Below, one piece after another: positions 12,166-22,900 of a stretch of DNA of 64,000 nt. Within the stretch, counting starts at the first letter, position 1. Each line of letters starts with the position of its first letter. Position numbers and translations under genes: made by a program. The stretch is taken from contig NC_088300.1 of the NCBI RefSeq assembly GCF_032854445.1, forward strand, positions 65,694,984 to 65,758,983, in the 5' to 3' direction. The notes under the pieces are model-generated. The model was given only the letters and a program-made list of their open reading frames with translations, had not been told where the DNA came from and ran no database searches. Source of the DNA: Liolophura sinensis. Lineage: Eukaryota; Mollusca; Polyplacophora; Chitonida; Chitonidae.

Positions 12166-12322
12166 TCATTTACAGTAACCGGTCATTTTTTCAGATTCTA
12201 GCTGTAAACATGGGTTCAAGGCTTGACTGATCTTTATATATTTATTTATTTATTTGATTGGTGTTTTACGCCGTACTCAAGATTATTTCAATTGTACGAC
12301 GGCAGCCAGCATTATGGTGGGA
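12166..12322 (-). repeat. Inverted copy of the SINE/minisatellite junction found at 15785-15935
   Basis: The minus strand reads the 3' half of a family-A SINE, its AAATAAAT tail, then AAAGATCAGTCAAGCCTTG, CCCATGTTTACAGCTAGAATC and TGAAAAAATGACCGG. The same order, with the same variant bases (ACAATTGAAATAATCTTGAG in the SINE), is on the plus strand at 15785-15935. This is therefore a copied junction and not an independent insertion. Confidence 0.8.
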
Positions 12323-14544
12323 GCATTTGACTGGTCGAGAGTTGCACTGTTTGCATGCGGCTTTAATGTACGCAATGGACTAGCTCAAGGTTGTCTAAGC
12401 ATTCATGTTTCTTACATTGACCTGCTACAGTTTCACTCAAAGCGGGACTGAGATGTCTAAAGATTTTTATTCGACTTATAAATTATTAACGGACTTATAG
12501 AGTTGGAAGTTTATGAATTGGATGATGTAATACCTAGAATATCGAATCATTGGAAACTGGTGACTGCTTCTCTCCGTTACCAGCTTCATTTACTATTTAT
12601 TCACCATGTCTTACATATCTCTGTGGATATTCGTGTTTTAAGTTGTTTTTGGAAGTGTCTTGCGAACGTCTATACTTGGAACGCCCCCCCCCCCCCCGTT
12701 CAAGGTTCACGAATGGTGTACTAATGTCGCTGTTGACACATAGTTTCAGTTTCTCCAGAATTGATAATAAATGTGAAAAATATAAAAAAATAAATTGTAA
12801 ACCCATATAACGCACCGCAGTTGGTAGGCCTATACAGGCCTACTCTATTTTACCCTCAGGTTGGGACGTAAAAATGCACTTTCAGAAGCACACAGTAAAG
12901 ACATGAAAATGATACCTTTGATACCAACACTTAAGATTTTCTGGAAGAAATTAACCAACCTTCACAAAAAAAACTTCTAACGTGGTCTTATAAGGTGGAT
13001 GAATCAGCCCGAATCAAGCAAAATGAAAAGTACTAAACTTTAGGGGAAATGCTGTAGTCGTCATATATCCGACCAAAATTAGTCATCACTCGTAGGCCCA
13101 ATGTCACAGTTTTTTAACACATTCAGCATGTTGCCCTGACTACCACCTAAGTCCTGCAACGCATTTCCCCCGAGATGTATATAGTTAGTGACGTCAATGT
13201 GCTTAGTTCAGGTTTGTTTGTTGATTTTCGTGAATACGTTCTCGTGCTATACCATACCTTTGTTTCAAAATTCACATTTCACATCCCATCGCCTCTTACT
13301 TCTAAAACACGTCTGATCTATACACCTACAGCGCTATAGTACAAAGTGCATCAGAACAATACCTTCAGAAGCTGCAATTTCCTACACGTGACTTTCGTTC
13401 GTTTTCGTCGGTGGGATTTTGGGCACATCTAGATGCGTACAGAGGATCGTTTGTTCGCATTGCCCTTAGAATACTTGTGAGCACCTCTAAAATGTGTTCA
13501 TTTTTACGCAGACTCTACGTAGACAAGCAAGTCATTAGGCCTACGTCTGTAGAAGAAGTTGGAAAACCCAGCAGGCGTTTGTGACCACACCAGAACAATT
13601 GTTATGTTAACAGCTCTCTTAGCCCACTCAACTCTACACGTCTAAGTATGACATTATACTGTGCAACAAATAGTGGAGGGCACTTGACACAGTGCATGAG
13701 ACACGACTTATTTCCTGGGTGGTTTAACAAGCCTGGTAAAACCAGATCCACGCGGGCGTTGAAGACAAACTTATACTGTCTTTACATCTATTGTGAGAGT
13801 GTGTCACATGTGGATCACACTGACACAGCAGATTTGAAAAAAAATTGAAACAAAGGTTTTCTAATCAGTTTTTCTCGCCCACCTGTAATCGTTTCGACAT
13901 ACATACATGAACACAATGGGACATGCGGTAATTATACTATCTAATATAAAGTATTCTCTGCTACTTAACTTCTAAGGAATCAATGTAAGCAACCAACTAA
14001 AATCCTGTAATACAATGTACACTCATAAAATTATTTTTGTTAATTTTAACAGCAAGTATGTTATCTGAGTGATGCTGGAATGTTCCATGTTATTATAACA
14101 CAATATTCTGTCATACAGACCATAATGTCCTGTTAGTCTAATAGACTCTTAATCTTGAATTAACAGAATATGTGTGTTGTATTGAACAGAACTATCTGCT
14201 GCCTTAGTTGACTAGATTTAGATTCTAGCATCACTCACACAACAGACTTCTTAAAAGTTAAAATCAATAAATTAATTTTTTGAGGATACATATTGTATGT
14301 ACTGTTTATATGCACAATCTGTAACGAGATGACTCTATCGTTGTACAAGTCAAGCAATGTGAAGCAAATCAGATTGTAAGTGGGAATTAACAAAAAGTAA
14401 ACTATAAATAGTCCTCGACGCAACGTTGACAGCATTGCAAAACGAGCCATACTATTGACTTGGCAGAATATGCCTTTTACAGTTCATTAGATTAGTGAAT
14501 AGTTTGTAGTACCAGCTTAATATACTTTTAATTTACAATCACAG

Positions 14545-14569
14545 ATATATATATATATATATATATATA
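14545..14569. repeat. (AT)n microsatellite
   Basis: About 12 AT dinucleotides, uninterrupted. Confidence 0.9.
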
Positions 14570-15138
14570 CTTGCCAACCGGCCTCAAGACATGCAGTCGA
14601 ATTTTCGAGATGAGGTGGTCCGCGATCGTCGTGCGTAGACTGTGGTTACATAACGCTTTTTCTTGTTGCATGGCAACTTTATTCACTCTGGAATGCAATC
14701 TACCTGTTTTTTGAAGTATATATAAATACATAAAAAATTGATCACACTATTTACCGACCTTGGAAATTGTCAACATTTTGTAAGTTTTTTAACAGGCATT
14801 TCTTCATATAATTAACTACATGCTTATCAAATGGTGGGAAAAAGTGACGGTAACCATGCTTACAGTAGTTCAGGTAGTGAGCATTCAAACCATTACTCTT
14901 TTAGTGACTCACTGTATACAGTTGTGGTTTACCTCTTTTTACGTTTGCACATACATTACGTCAAATTCTGCAACAGCATGCATCACTGTACATACAGGTG
15001 CCAGAAACTGATAATGCTGGCGCCGTGGGCGGTTAATGAACATCAACCAATCAAAACTTCTCGTATTACGTATTCGTTCCACTTGGACAAAGCATCTGCT
15101 TGAAGGTTAAAAAAAATGGGGGTGACCTCATGAAATGC

Positions 15139-15239
15139 TATATAAGTGTTAACTGGATGAAATGAAAGTCAAAAGCCTGCTGTTCACCTTTGGATATATT
15201 CTATCTGATCTATCAGAGTAACAGTTACACACACACTAG
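15139..15239 (+). promoter_or_regulatory. Candidate upstream TATA promoter and non-coding first exon (1a)
   Basis: TATATAAG at 15139-15146 in the context GCTATATAAG is a strong TATA box. About 95 bases downstream, CACACACTAG|GTGAGTA gives a strong splice donor after 15239, so a short non-coding exon is plausible. The next downstream coding acceptor on this strand is at 19870 (TTTCAG before the signal-peptide exon). The same GCTATATAAG core recurs at 18198. Linkage to the secreted-protein gene is inference. Confidence 0.4.
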
Positions 15240-15472
15240 GTGAGTATAGTTTTAGGTTCTATTTAGTTTAATGGTCTGTCAATATGTACACGAGTTGTGG
15301 GCCTATACATGTGTCCTCAAGACATGATTTTATTGAGGTATACAGACTTAAAACATACGTCAGCATATAGCGATACAATGGATAGAAAAGATTAGCAAAT
15401 ACTGCATTTGTCAGACATAAGCGTGCGTCTATCGACATGTGTCTTCTGTAGTTAATAATATGTTTTAGTGTA

Positions 15473-16215
15473 CAGGAAGCATGGTTTTATGAAAAGATCA
15501 GAAGAATCTTGAATTCATGTTTACAGCTAGGATCTGGAAAATGACCGGTTACTGTAAATTTAACGGTGTATCATGGAAGCATGGTTTTGTATAAAGATCG
15601 GGGACCGCTATGGCTCAGTGGGTTAGCGCTCTAGCGCAGCGCAATGACCCGGGAACCTCTCACCAATGCGGTCGCTATGAGTTCAAGTCCAACTCATGCT
15701 GGCTTCCTCTCCGGCCATACGTGGGAAGGCCTGCCATCAACCTGCGCATGGTCGTGTGTTTCCTCCGGGCTCTGTCTGGTTTCCTCCCACCATAATGCTG
15801 GCTGCCGTCGTACAATTGAAATAATCTTGAGTACGGCGTAAAACACCAATCAAATAAATAAATAAATATACAAAGATCAGTCAAGCCTTGAACCCATGTT
15901 TACAGCTAGAATCTGAAAAAATGACAGGTTACTGTAAATCTAACGGTGTATGAAAAAAGCATGGTTTTATGAAAATATCAGAAGAGCCTTGAACTCATGT
16001 TTACAGCTAGGATCTGGAAAATGACCGATTACTGTAAATTTAACGGTGTACGAAGGAAGCATGATTTTATAAAAAGATCAGAAGAGCATTGAACTCATGT
16101 ATACAGTTAGGATCTTGAAAATGACCGGTTTTTTGTAAATTTAACTGTGTACGAAGGAAGCTTGGTTTTGTAAACAGATCAGAAGAGTCTTGAACTCATG
16201 TTTACGGTAATTTAG
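15473..16215 (+). repeat. ~100-bp minisatellite, about five units, split by a SINE
   Basis: Units contain GGAAGCATGGTTTTATGAAAAG, then ATCAGAAGA, CTTGAACTCATGTTTACAGC, TAGGATCTGGAAAATGACCGG and TTACTGTAAATTTAACGGTGTA. Copies begin near 15473, 15573, 15954, 16050 and 16146. The second unit is interrupted by a full SINE at 15598-15876. The tract lies between the two candidate TATA promoters. Confidence 0.85.
15598..15876 (+). repeat. SINE family A, full-length reference copy with target-site duplication
   Basis: Complete copy: head GACCGCTATGGCTCAGTGGG, box A TGGCTCAGTGGG, box B GAGTTCAAGTCC (near 15678), then AACTCATGCTGGCTTCCTC, ACGTGGGAAGGCCTGCCATC, GGTCGTGTGTTTCCTCCGGG, CCTCCCACCATAATGCTGGC, GAGTACGGCGTAAAACACC and an (AAAT)n tail. 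Flanks TATAAAGATCG and TACAAAGATCAG form a short target-site duplication inside the minisatellite. Boxes A and B imply an internal pol III promoter of tRNA origin. Confidence 0.93.
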
Positions 16216-18195
16216 CCATTCGTGAATGTATGGGTGAACAAGACATGTATATGATGTATATATAATATTAAAAATTGTACAGTTTCAATCAATCCATCGG
16301 CATTTTGGCGTAAAAGTTAAAAACCGTGTACTTTTGTGCACCTATACTGAATACATGTTTTAAAAGTGCTTCTTCTCGACGTTAGTGTAGGCGACTTTTT
16401 GAATTTTTTAATTCTGTGCATCACAGTTCATGTTTTTCCTTAATGCCTCATGGTCATCATTAGTACTAAATCGTATTTCCTTCGGGTTGTTTAATTGATT
16501 TTGTATATTTATTGATAGATGTTCGACGCCGCGTTCTAGAGAGAAAACAACACATATGCCTTCTCTTATAGGAGTAGCGCAAATGGATGGTAGCCAAAAA
16601 TACTTTCATCAACGGCGATTAGCACACGCAAGGATTTCCTACGAAATTCCCAAGACCAGAGATTGTGAGAATAAAACAGAGACAGAGGAATATAAACTAA
16701 ATGTTTCTTAGTGCCTCTGAACGCTAGTGTAAATATTGGGACAGGGTAGATGTCAAGCTACCATTTGCAAAAAATTCAACTTGCACTTTTTCAGAACTTT
16801 TTGTGAGTACGGGAATGATGGACGTCGTCCGTTTATTTGTACGTCTGTCTCTCCGTATAAGATGCCTATGCCTTTTTTTGTATAAGCAACCCCTGCAGCA
16901 AACAAAGAACCCTTATGTAACTCACATATCTGACAGTCGGAACTTTCAAGATGTACCCAGTCTCTTTGTATTCCACATCATTTGTGTTCCACTTACTTTT
17001 AATGAAGCTGGACCTAGCGAATTTCTAAACTTTTTGGTTATTCATATTTGAGCCACGTTTCTGTGTAATTATTTATCTCCTCTTATAAAGTTTGTGAAGT
17101 CATATATTTTGTAGTGAACATTCTTAAATCACAGTCGGTTTCATACCTGACTCTTATCAAATATAGCCCCATGCAAGGGACATGGACACTTCTACTTTTT
17201 TGTGTGATAAAATAAATAAATAAATAAATAAATAAATAACATATACAGGATAAATTGCTAAACCAACGTTTTTAGCTTGTTTTTTTTTTTAATTATTTTT
17301 GTTTATTTTTAATGAGACCCTGACTGGTAATTGGTTGGTCAAAACATATCTATCGTGATATCCGTAACTGTAAAGCGCGTCGTGATTGCAGTATTGTCTG
17401 GGAGAGGCTTTTCTTAGTAGACCAACACAGCTTCATGGCCCACTTTTCACACTTAATTCAGGGCAACCTACAAATTGCATGTCATTTCCGATCAGCTGCC
17501 CCATATTCAACTTGTCCTTCCACTGCCTATTCGGTTCGTTTAGTACCTGCACCGGATCCAAAACATTATAGTGAAGTTATTATATAGGACAGGACATTAA
17601 TGATCAAAACTGGTACCGTACTCAACACCTACCTATCCCTTGGTAACCCCTTTATCTCTGTCGTAGTGTTGTGTCGATTGATTATTTCTTAGGCCCATAT
17701 AAACCTTGATGTTGATCACGTTGGTGAAAGTTTACATATTTTAACTTTTGCATTCTAATTCAGAAACGGTTGCGAATTTTATTTTCCACAAGATTTCTCT
17801 ATGAGTATTTGTTTTCCAGTCGAGCTGCGTTATTAAGTGTGTCATTAAGCCTGTAGATAACACCGACACTGTATATGCCATCAGACAACTTAGCAGCAAT
17901 TGGCTATAGCACCGCAAAGACACCCCCCCCCCCACTCCCACCCCTTGACAAATGCAGCCCGAGGTATATAGTAACCTATAAATATCACTTGTTTTCAGTT
18001 CGAATACAAATCCAAATTTCAGGACGACTTTTATGAACTGGCTTTGTATGCAAAGCAGGATGTTTCTAGATTAAAGATCCGACTTAAGAGTACATCTGTT
18101 CTCTAAACCCGGATATGAAACCTTCCTTATTTTAAGACAGAGGCACACAGTGACAACACCGAGCGCTGTGACTGGCTTCTGCGTCATACCTCTAT
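16216..18195. other. Non-coding interval between minisatellite and second TATA promoter
   Basis: No coding exon, RNA gene or intact repeat is recognised. It includes an (AAAT)n tract at about 17207-17239, a poly-C run near 17923-17933, and AT-rich unique sequence. It would be intronic if exon 1a is spliced to the signal-peptide exon. Confidence 0.4.
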
Positions 18196-18199
18196 AGGC

Positions 18200-18306
18200 T
18201 ATATAAGCACGATTGTTGTACGTTACGGTCAGTCATTTATACTGCCAGTCTCATTGAGTACGGTTGAACACATATGCGCCTGTCAGCCGAAACATACATA
18301 TACCAG
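18200..18306 (+). promoter_or_regulatory. Candidate proximal TATA promoter and non-coding first exon (1b)
   Basis: TATATAAG at 18200-18207 sits in the same GCTATATAAG core as the upstream candidate. About 100 bases downstream, CATATACCAG|GTAATTC provides a splice donor after 18306. The signal-peptide exon opens 1.56 kb further on with only two bases (AC) before its ATG, so an upstream non-coding exon is required. This is the better-placed candidate. Confidence 0.5.
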
Positions 18307-18499
18307 GTAATTCATTTAATTAACTTCCATATTGTGTTTCAGAGTAGTCTTTTGTTGATGTATCAGTATTTCATCTTTTCATATTTTGTTTTCGTTAGTA
18401 CAGTTTAGCTTAAATACGTCATAAAACCGGCCTTGTTTGCTGCTTGCTATTGCTTAGCTCACGAAAACTTACGGTAGTACATTATTGCGGGTGGGTAGT

Positions 18500-18720
18500 G
18501 GTAATGTTTAGGGAGTTGAAGTTACATGCTTTTTAGTGAGTTTTGAGATGGTTTTAGGCAGTTATAATTACATGCTTGCGGCCGAGTACTGGTACAATTT
18601 TTGGGCAGTTATAGTTACATGCTTTTTGGTGGATTTTGATACAGTTTTAGGCATTATAAATACATGCTTGCGGCTTGGTCGTGATACAATATTTTGTAAT
18701 AATTGCATGCTTGCAGATGC
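18500..18720 (+). repeat. Degenerate tandem repeat, ~57-bp unit
   Basis: The motif TTACATGCTT recurs four times, about 55-60 bases apart, alternating TTTTAGTGAGTTTTG/TTTTTGGTGGATTTTG with GCGGCC/GCGGCTTGGTCG contexts. It gives a higher-order pair of ~112 bp. No coding potential. Confidence 0.6.
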
Positions 18721-19872
18721 AGTACCGCAACTTTTGTATATAGGCACTTACAGTGACAAGCATTTATGTCTTAAGCCACGATCCCTCCACCTCTTCGAGG
18801 GAAATCACATCTAGGTCAAAATCTTCATCATATCAAGCGCACTAAACAGGCCCATTTATACGGACGTGGCTCTATATATCTTCATGAGACAAATAGAATA
18901 CCTACTGGTATATACTGTCAACCATAGTCGCTTAATTCACGACCTTATCTCCATGCCACTGTCGGCTCCATTAAACTATCTTGTTGGCCCTAAAATCGCG
19001 AGTTCGACCTCAAAGACATGGCAAAAAAATTTTCATCTGTATTCAACACAGCGGGGTTTACTTTAGAATTTTCACGTACTTATACCTATTGCGGAGACGT
19101 TTACACGTGAACGTCTTTGAAGGTGTATAACGATATTATAATAAGTTAAAGTAGGTCACCGCGAACTTAGCTTAATGGAAAACATAAGAACTAAAATATA
19201 GTGTATCCCATAACTGTCTTAGGATATAGCACGCGGCGAGTTACCAAATTGTCGTCAGCACTGCATGGCTATCAAATTTATGTAAGGAAGACTTACATGT
19301 ATGTCTTCGTTGTTAATGCATTTATCTTATTTTGACATATAGTTCCTCTCTATTGTATTACTATGCCAGGAAGATTTGTCTAATATTTACATGAAATTGG
19401 AGCGCTTTTTAACATGTAAAATTTAATTGGTTATTTATTTGATTACTGTTTAACGCCATACCCAATAATTTTTCGCTTATACGATTTTAACATTTGATAA
19501 TGGTAAGTTTTCCCTCTATCTGGTATCGGCATGCTACCCGGATATCCATTTTACTGCACTAATTTTACTAAATACGATCTACTCGGCATTATTTGTAGAG
19601 CATGATGCAATAACTACAGTAATTAACATCATATTGCATCGATGTGTCAGCATGCTGTACCCATGCCATTGTCAGATATGCAATGTGTACTACAGGGTTT
19701 GACCGCTATTAGACGCTATAATAAGGCGCTATTCGAGTTTGGTCACGCAAGCGTCCAAACATGAGTCGCGAGTTCGTAACGCATTTCTGTTTGTTCTTCT
19801 TCCTAGCTTTTAAAACAGTCCTGTTTTCTCTATTAACTGACAGATTGCTTTTCTCGCGTGCCTGTTTCAGAC

Positions 19873-19957
19873 ATGTTGAAGTTACACTGTTTGCTGGCCG
19901 TGTTCCTGGTGCTGGTGGTAGCCAGGTCCACTTCTGCCTGGTGGTGGGGGCGCAGAG
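19873..19957 (+). CDS. Signal-peptide exon of the secreted mosaic gene
   Basis: Acceptor TTTCAG ends at 19870 and the ATG follows two bases later. The exon encodes MLKLHCLLAVFLVLVVARST, SA and WWWGRR, ending with a phase-1 donor AGA G|GTAAGAG. The hydrophobic core and small residues before WWW fit a cleavable signal peptide. Confidence 0.85.
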
Positions 19958-22900
19958 GTAAGAGATCTTTTACATCACCTGTAAATATACATTTATATGT
20001 GTTTAATCAGTATACATGTTTGTAATAGTCAATGAAATCGTTTAGAACATATAGAATAAAGTACACTGTATGCTGAGGTCAAGTGTTGAGCAATCACATA
20101 AACTCTAATATATCTAACCCATCTGAACCATATAATGGTGAGACAAACTCATCTTCAAGGTAGACCACTGAGCAATGAAATAAATTCTGATATATTCACG
20201 GTAAGCCATCGATATATCGCAGTGCGATAAACCCCAGTATGTACATGGTAAACCATTGAGCAGCGAGATGAAGTCCGGTATCTAAACGGTAAGCCATTGG
20301 GCAGTGCGATAAACTCTGGTATCTACACAGTACAACATTTGTGATATGAGATGAAGTCAGGTATCTACACGGTAAACGTTTGAGCAGTGAAATAAACTCC
20401 GGTGTCTATACGGTAAACGTTTGAGCAGTGAAATAAACTCCTGTGCCTATAAGGTAAACTCCGATGTCTATACGTAAACTGTTGAACAGTGAGGTAAATT
20501 TCGGTATCAGCACGGTATACCATTAGGATTAAGTACGGTATCCACAAGGTAAACCGTTGAACTGTGAGATAAAATCCTGTGTTTATAGACAGTAAACAAT
20601 TGAGCTGAAGAATAAACCTCGATATCTACACGACTACATATATACTATGGGCAAGTGGGCTTATAGTATTATAATGTTTCTGGATTGGATACATTATTTA
20701 ATATTTCTGCTCACAATAGTATTTTAAAACTATAATTCCTAAATAAATTCAAAATCGTCAAAGACATCTGTGTGTAAATGTAGGACTAAATATGATTAAA
20801 GACATCAGTAAACTTGATAAAATGTTACTCAAATAGCATGCATAGCCCTTATGCAATAAACAACTTCACGCGCGAAACGGATTCACAATGGAGTCTGTAA
20901 GTATAGAGGTAGAGATTAATGGTGTTAACTGTTCCTTGGGAATTATTTTTGTATGGCAGTTTTCTCCAAACAGAAAAGCTTTAAAATTCTTCCATTTGTT
21001 TTGCGAACAAGGCCGTTCTAAAGAATGCACATATTCGACAGGGTTAGTTCAACAGTTGCTTGTGTCGATGCAACTCATTTGTTAAAATTAGCCTCAGTTT
21101 GTTTAAACAATCAGAGGCATTGTATAAATTCAATTTAGAGCCATGCACTGGGTCATTTAGACCCACTTGTGTGAAGGCTGATAGCATAGCACGGCGGCGT
21201 AAACAATGGGAGCATATGAACCACAAGCCTGCCTGTCTTTCTGTCCGTGTATGTATGTACGTATTTATGTAGGGGTGTGTCGTCCAGCCAGTCTATGCTG
21301 GGCGAAGTTATGCGCTATTATTTCTTAGCATGATATACAGTATAATTTAGCACAAACTTTTTAAAAATTATTTCTACGTGAAATCTTTTATTGCATGTTA
21401 AAACATGCAATTAAAAAGAATTTTACTGAACAGCTATGAAAACGGTCTGGCACGTGACTTGACTCACGTACATGTATGCGTATATATATTAGAGGCCATG
21501 ATACTATGAAAAGTTAAGACAAAGTGAGATTTCTCTAGTACAGGGGGTAAAAGGAACATCCTGAGAAAGTTATATAAGAGCCAACACGATATTGTCACGG
21601 ATTCGTGGATAATGTCATCGGTGGCGTTCAAAATGCATATCGGTGATGTCTCCATGGAGTGGCAGTACAGCTGCTTCAACCTGCCAGACTTCACGTGTCT
21701 CTAACGGTACTAAGCGTGCCTTATGTAAGAGGGCTGCCCCGGCATCGCCGCAGCTCCAGCTGAATCTGTCAAATGCCAAGGGTTTGTCAGTCAGCGCCCA
21801 GTCTCACTTCTACAGCTTGGTACTGGGTAAATCTTTTCCGGGCTGGAATTTCTAAAGCTGTTTGTTAACTCCGCCCGTCCTCAATCCGGTACAAGGCACT
21901 GCTGTGTTTGTTTTAGCATATTCCGTTCACGCTGCAACAACCCTTTTGTGTACACCAGCTTGCCAGGGACAGCTGATTCTTTTTACTTCGTTGTATAATG
22001 GTCGTGTGACGAGTTTGAAAGTCATATTTCTTAATTAATGCTGGAACAGTGCAAAGACATCATTTGAAAATAGTTTTTTAAATGCCAGTGTGAGCAGACA
22101 CATAAAATAATATATTTTTGAATAACGGGCAAGAAGCTGATATATTCACCTCGTCTTAACATTGACATTACATTGTCGTTTAAAGCAGCCTTAATAAATT
22201 GCAGCCTAAATCACTGCATTCTTTCTTACTTAATTCTGCTTAAGCCATGGCGCTAGGGGGTGTTTATGTTGCTACGTTTTAAACATATTCACGAACAGTT
22301 GGAATAAAACCCTAACTGGAGTAAACCAGCAAGAGACCGGGTTTCACCGGTAATATGTGTGACTGTTTGCAACCTCTCACACTGTCGTCACTGCACTGGT
22401 TTTACTCTCTATGGTATAGTCTTTATTTTGTTTTTATTTATTTGATTGGTGTTTTACGCCGTAGCCTACACAAGAATATTTCATTTTATACGACAGCGGC
22501 CAGCATTATGGTGGGAGGAAACCGGGCCGAGGCCGGGGGATACCCACGACCATCCGCAGGCTGCTGGCTAGTCTTTAATTATATTTTATTGGAGCGTTAA
22601 TATGGTTAAGTTACCTGTTGTGATCGGATCGGCAATTTTGTTGCTGCTTACTGTAAATTTTTCTCCATTTGATATGTTTCATTTAGCATGCAATGTGCGA
22701 TTTATGAGGTGACACGAACACGCCCTTTAAATGCTTCGAATACCATTCTTATTTTTAATAAAGCTAAACGTTCCATATCAGTGAATTCACGCCTTGTGGT
22801 TGAAAAGGAAATGGGGACTGTAAAGATGACATCATATTCGAATCGAGAAGGATATAGAAGCCTTTGCTACAACCGCAAAGTGTCGTGCACTGGCTAAAAC

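Larger units (their letters stand above)
9346..15100. other. Intergenic DNA between ARPIN and the secreted-protein locus; no gene recognised
   Basis: I found no exon with a recognisable domain on either strand. The short ORFs here are not supported by splice-linked neighbours or by domains. Contents: a SINE at 10258-10507, an inverted SINE/minisatellite junction at 12166-12320, a C14-type homopolymer near 12684-12697, and a TA microsatellite at 14545-14569. The remainder is AT-rich unique sequence. Confidence 0.5.

Noticed and set aside
15598-15680. tRNA gene
   Set aside because: Boxes A and B are present but no complete cloverleaf can be drawn, and the unit continues into a dispersed SINE body.
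21643-21855. 70-codon plus-strand ORF
   Set aside because: Lies within intron 1 of the secreted gene; no domain and no usable splice partners found.
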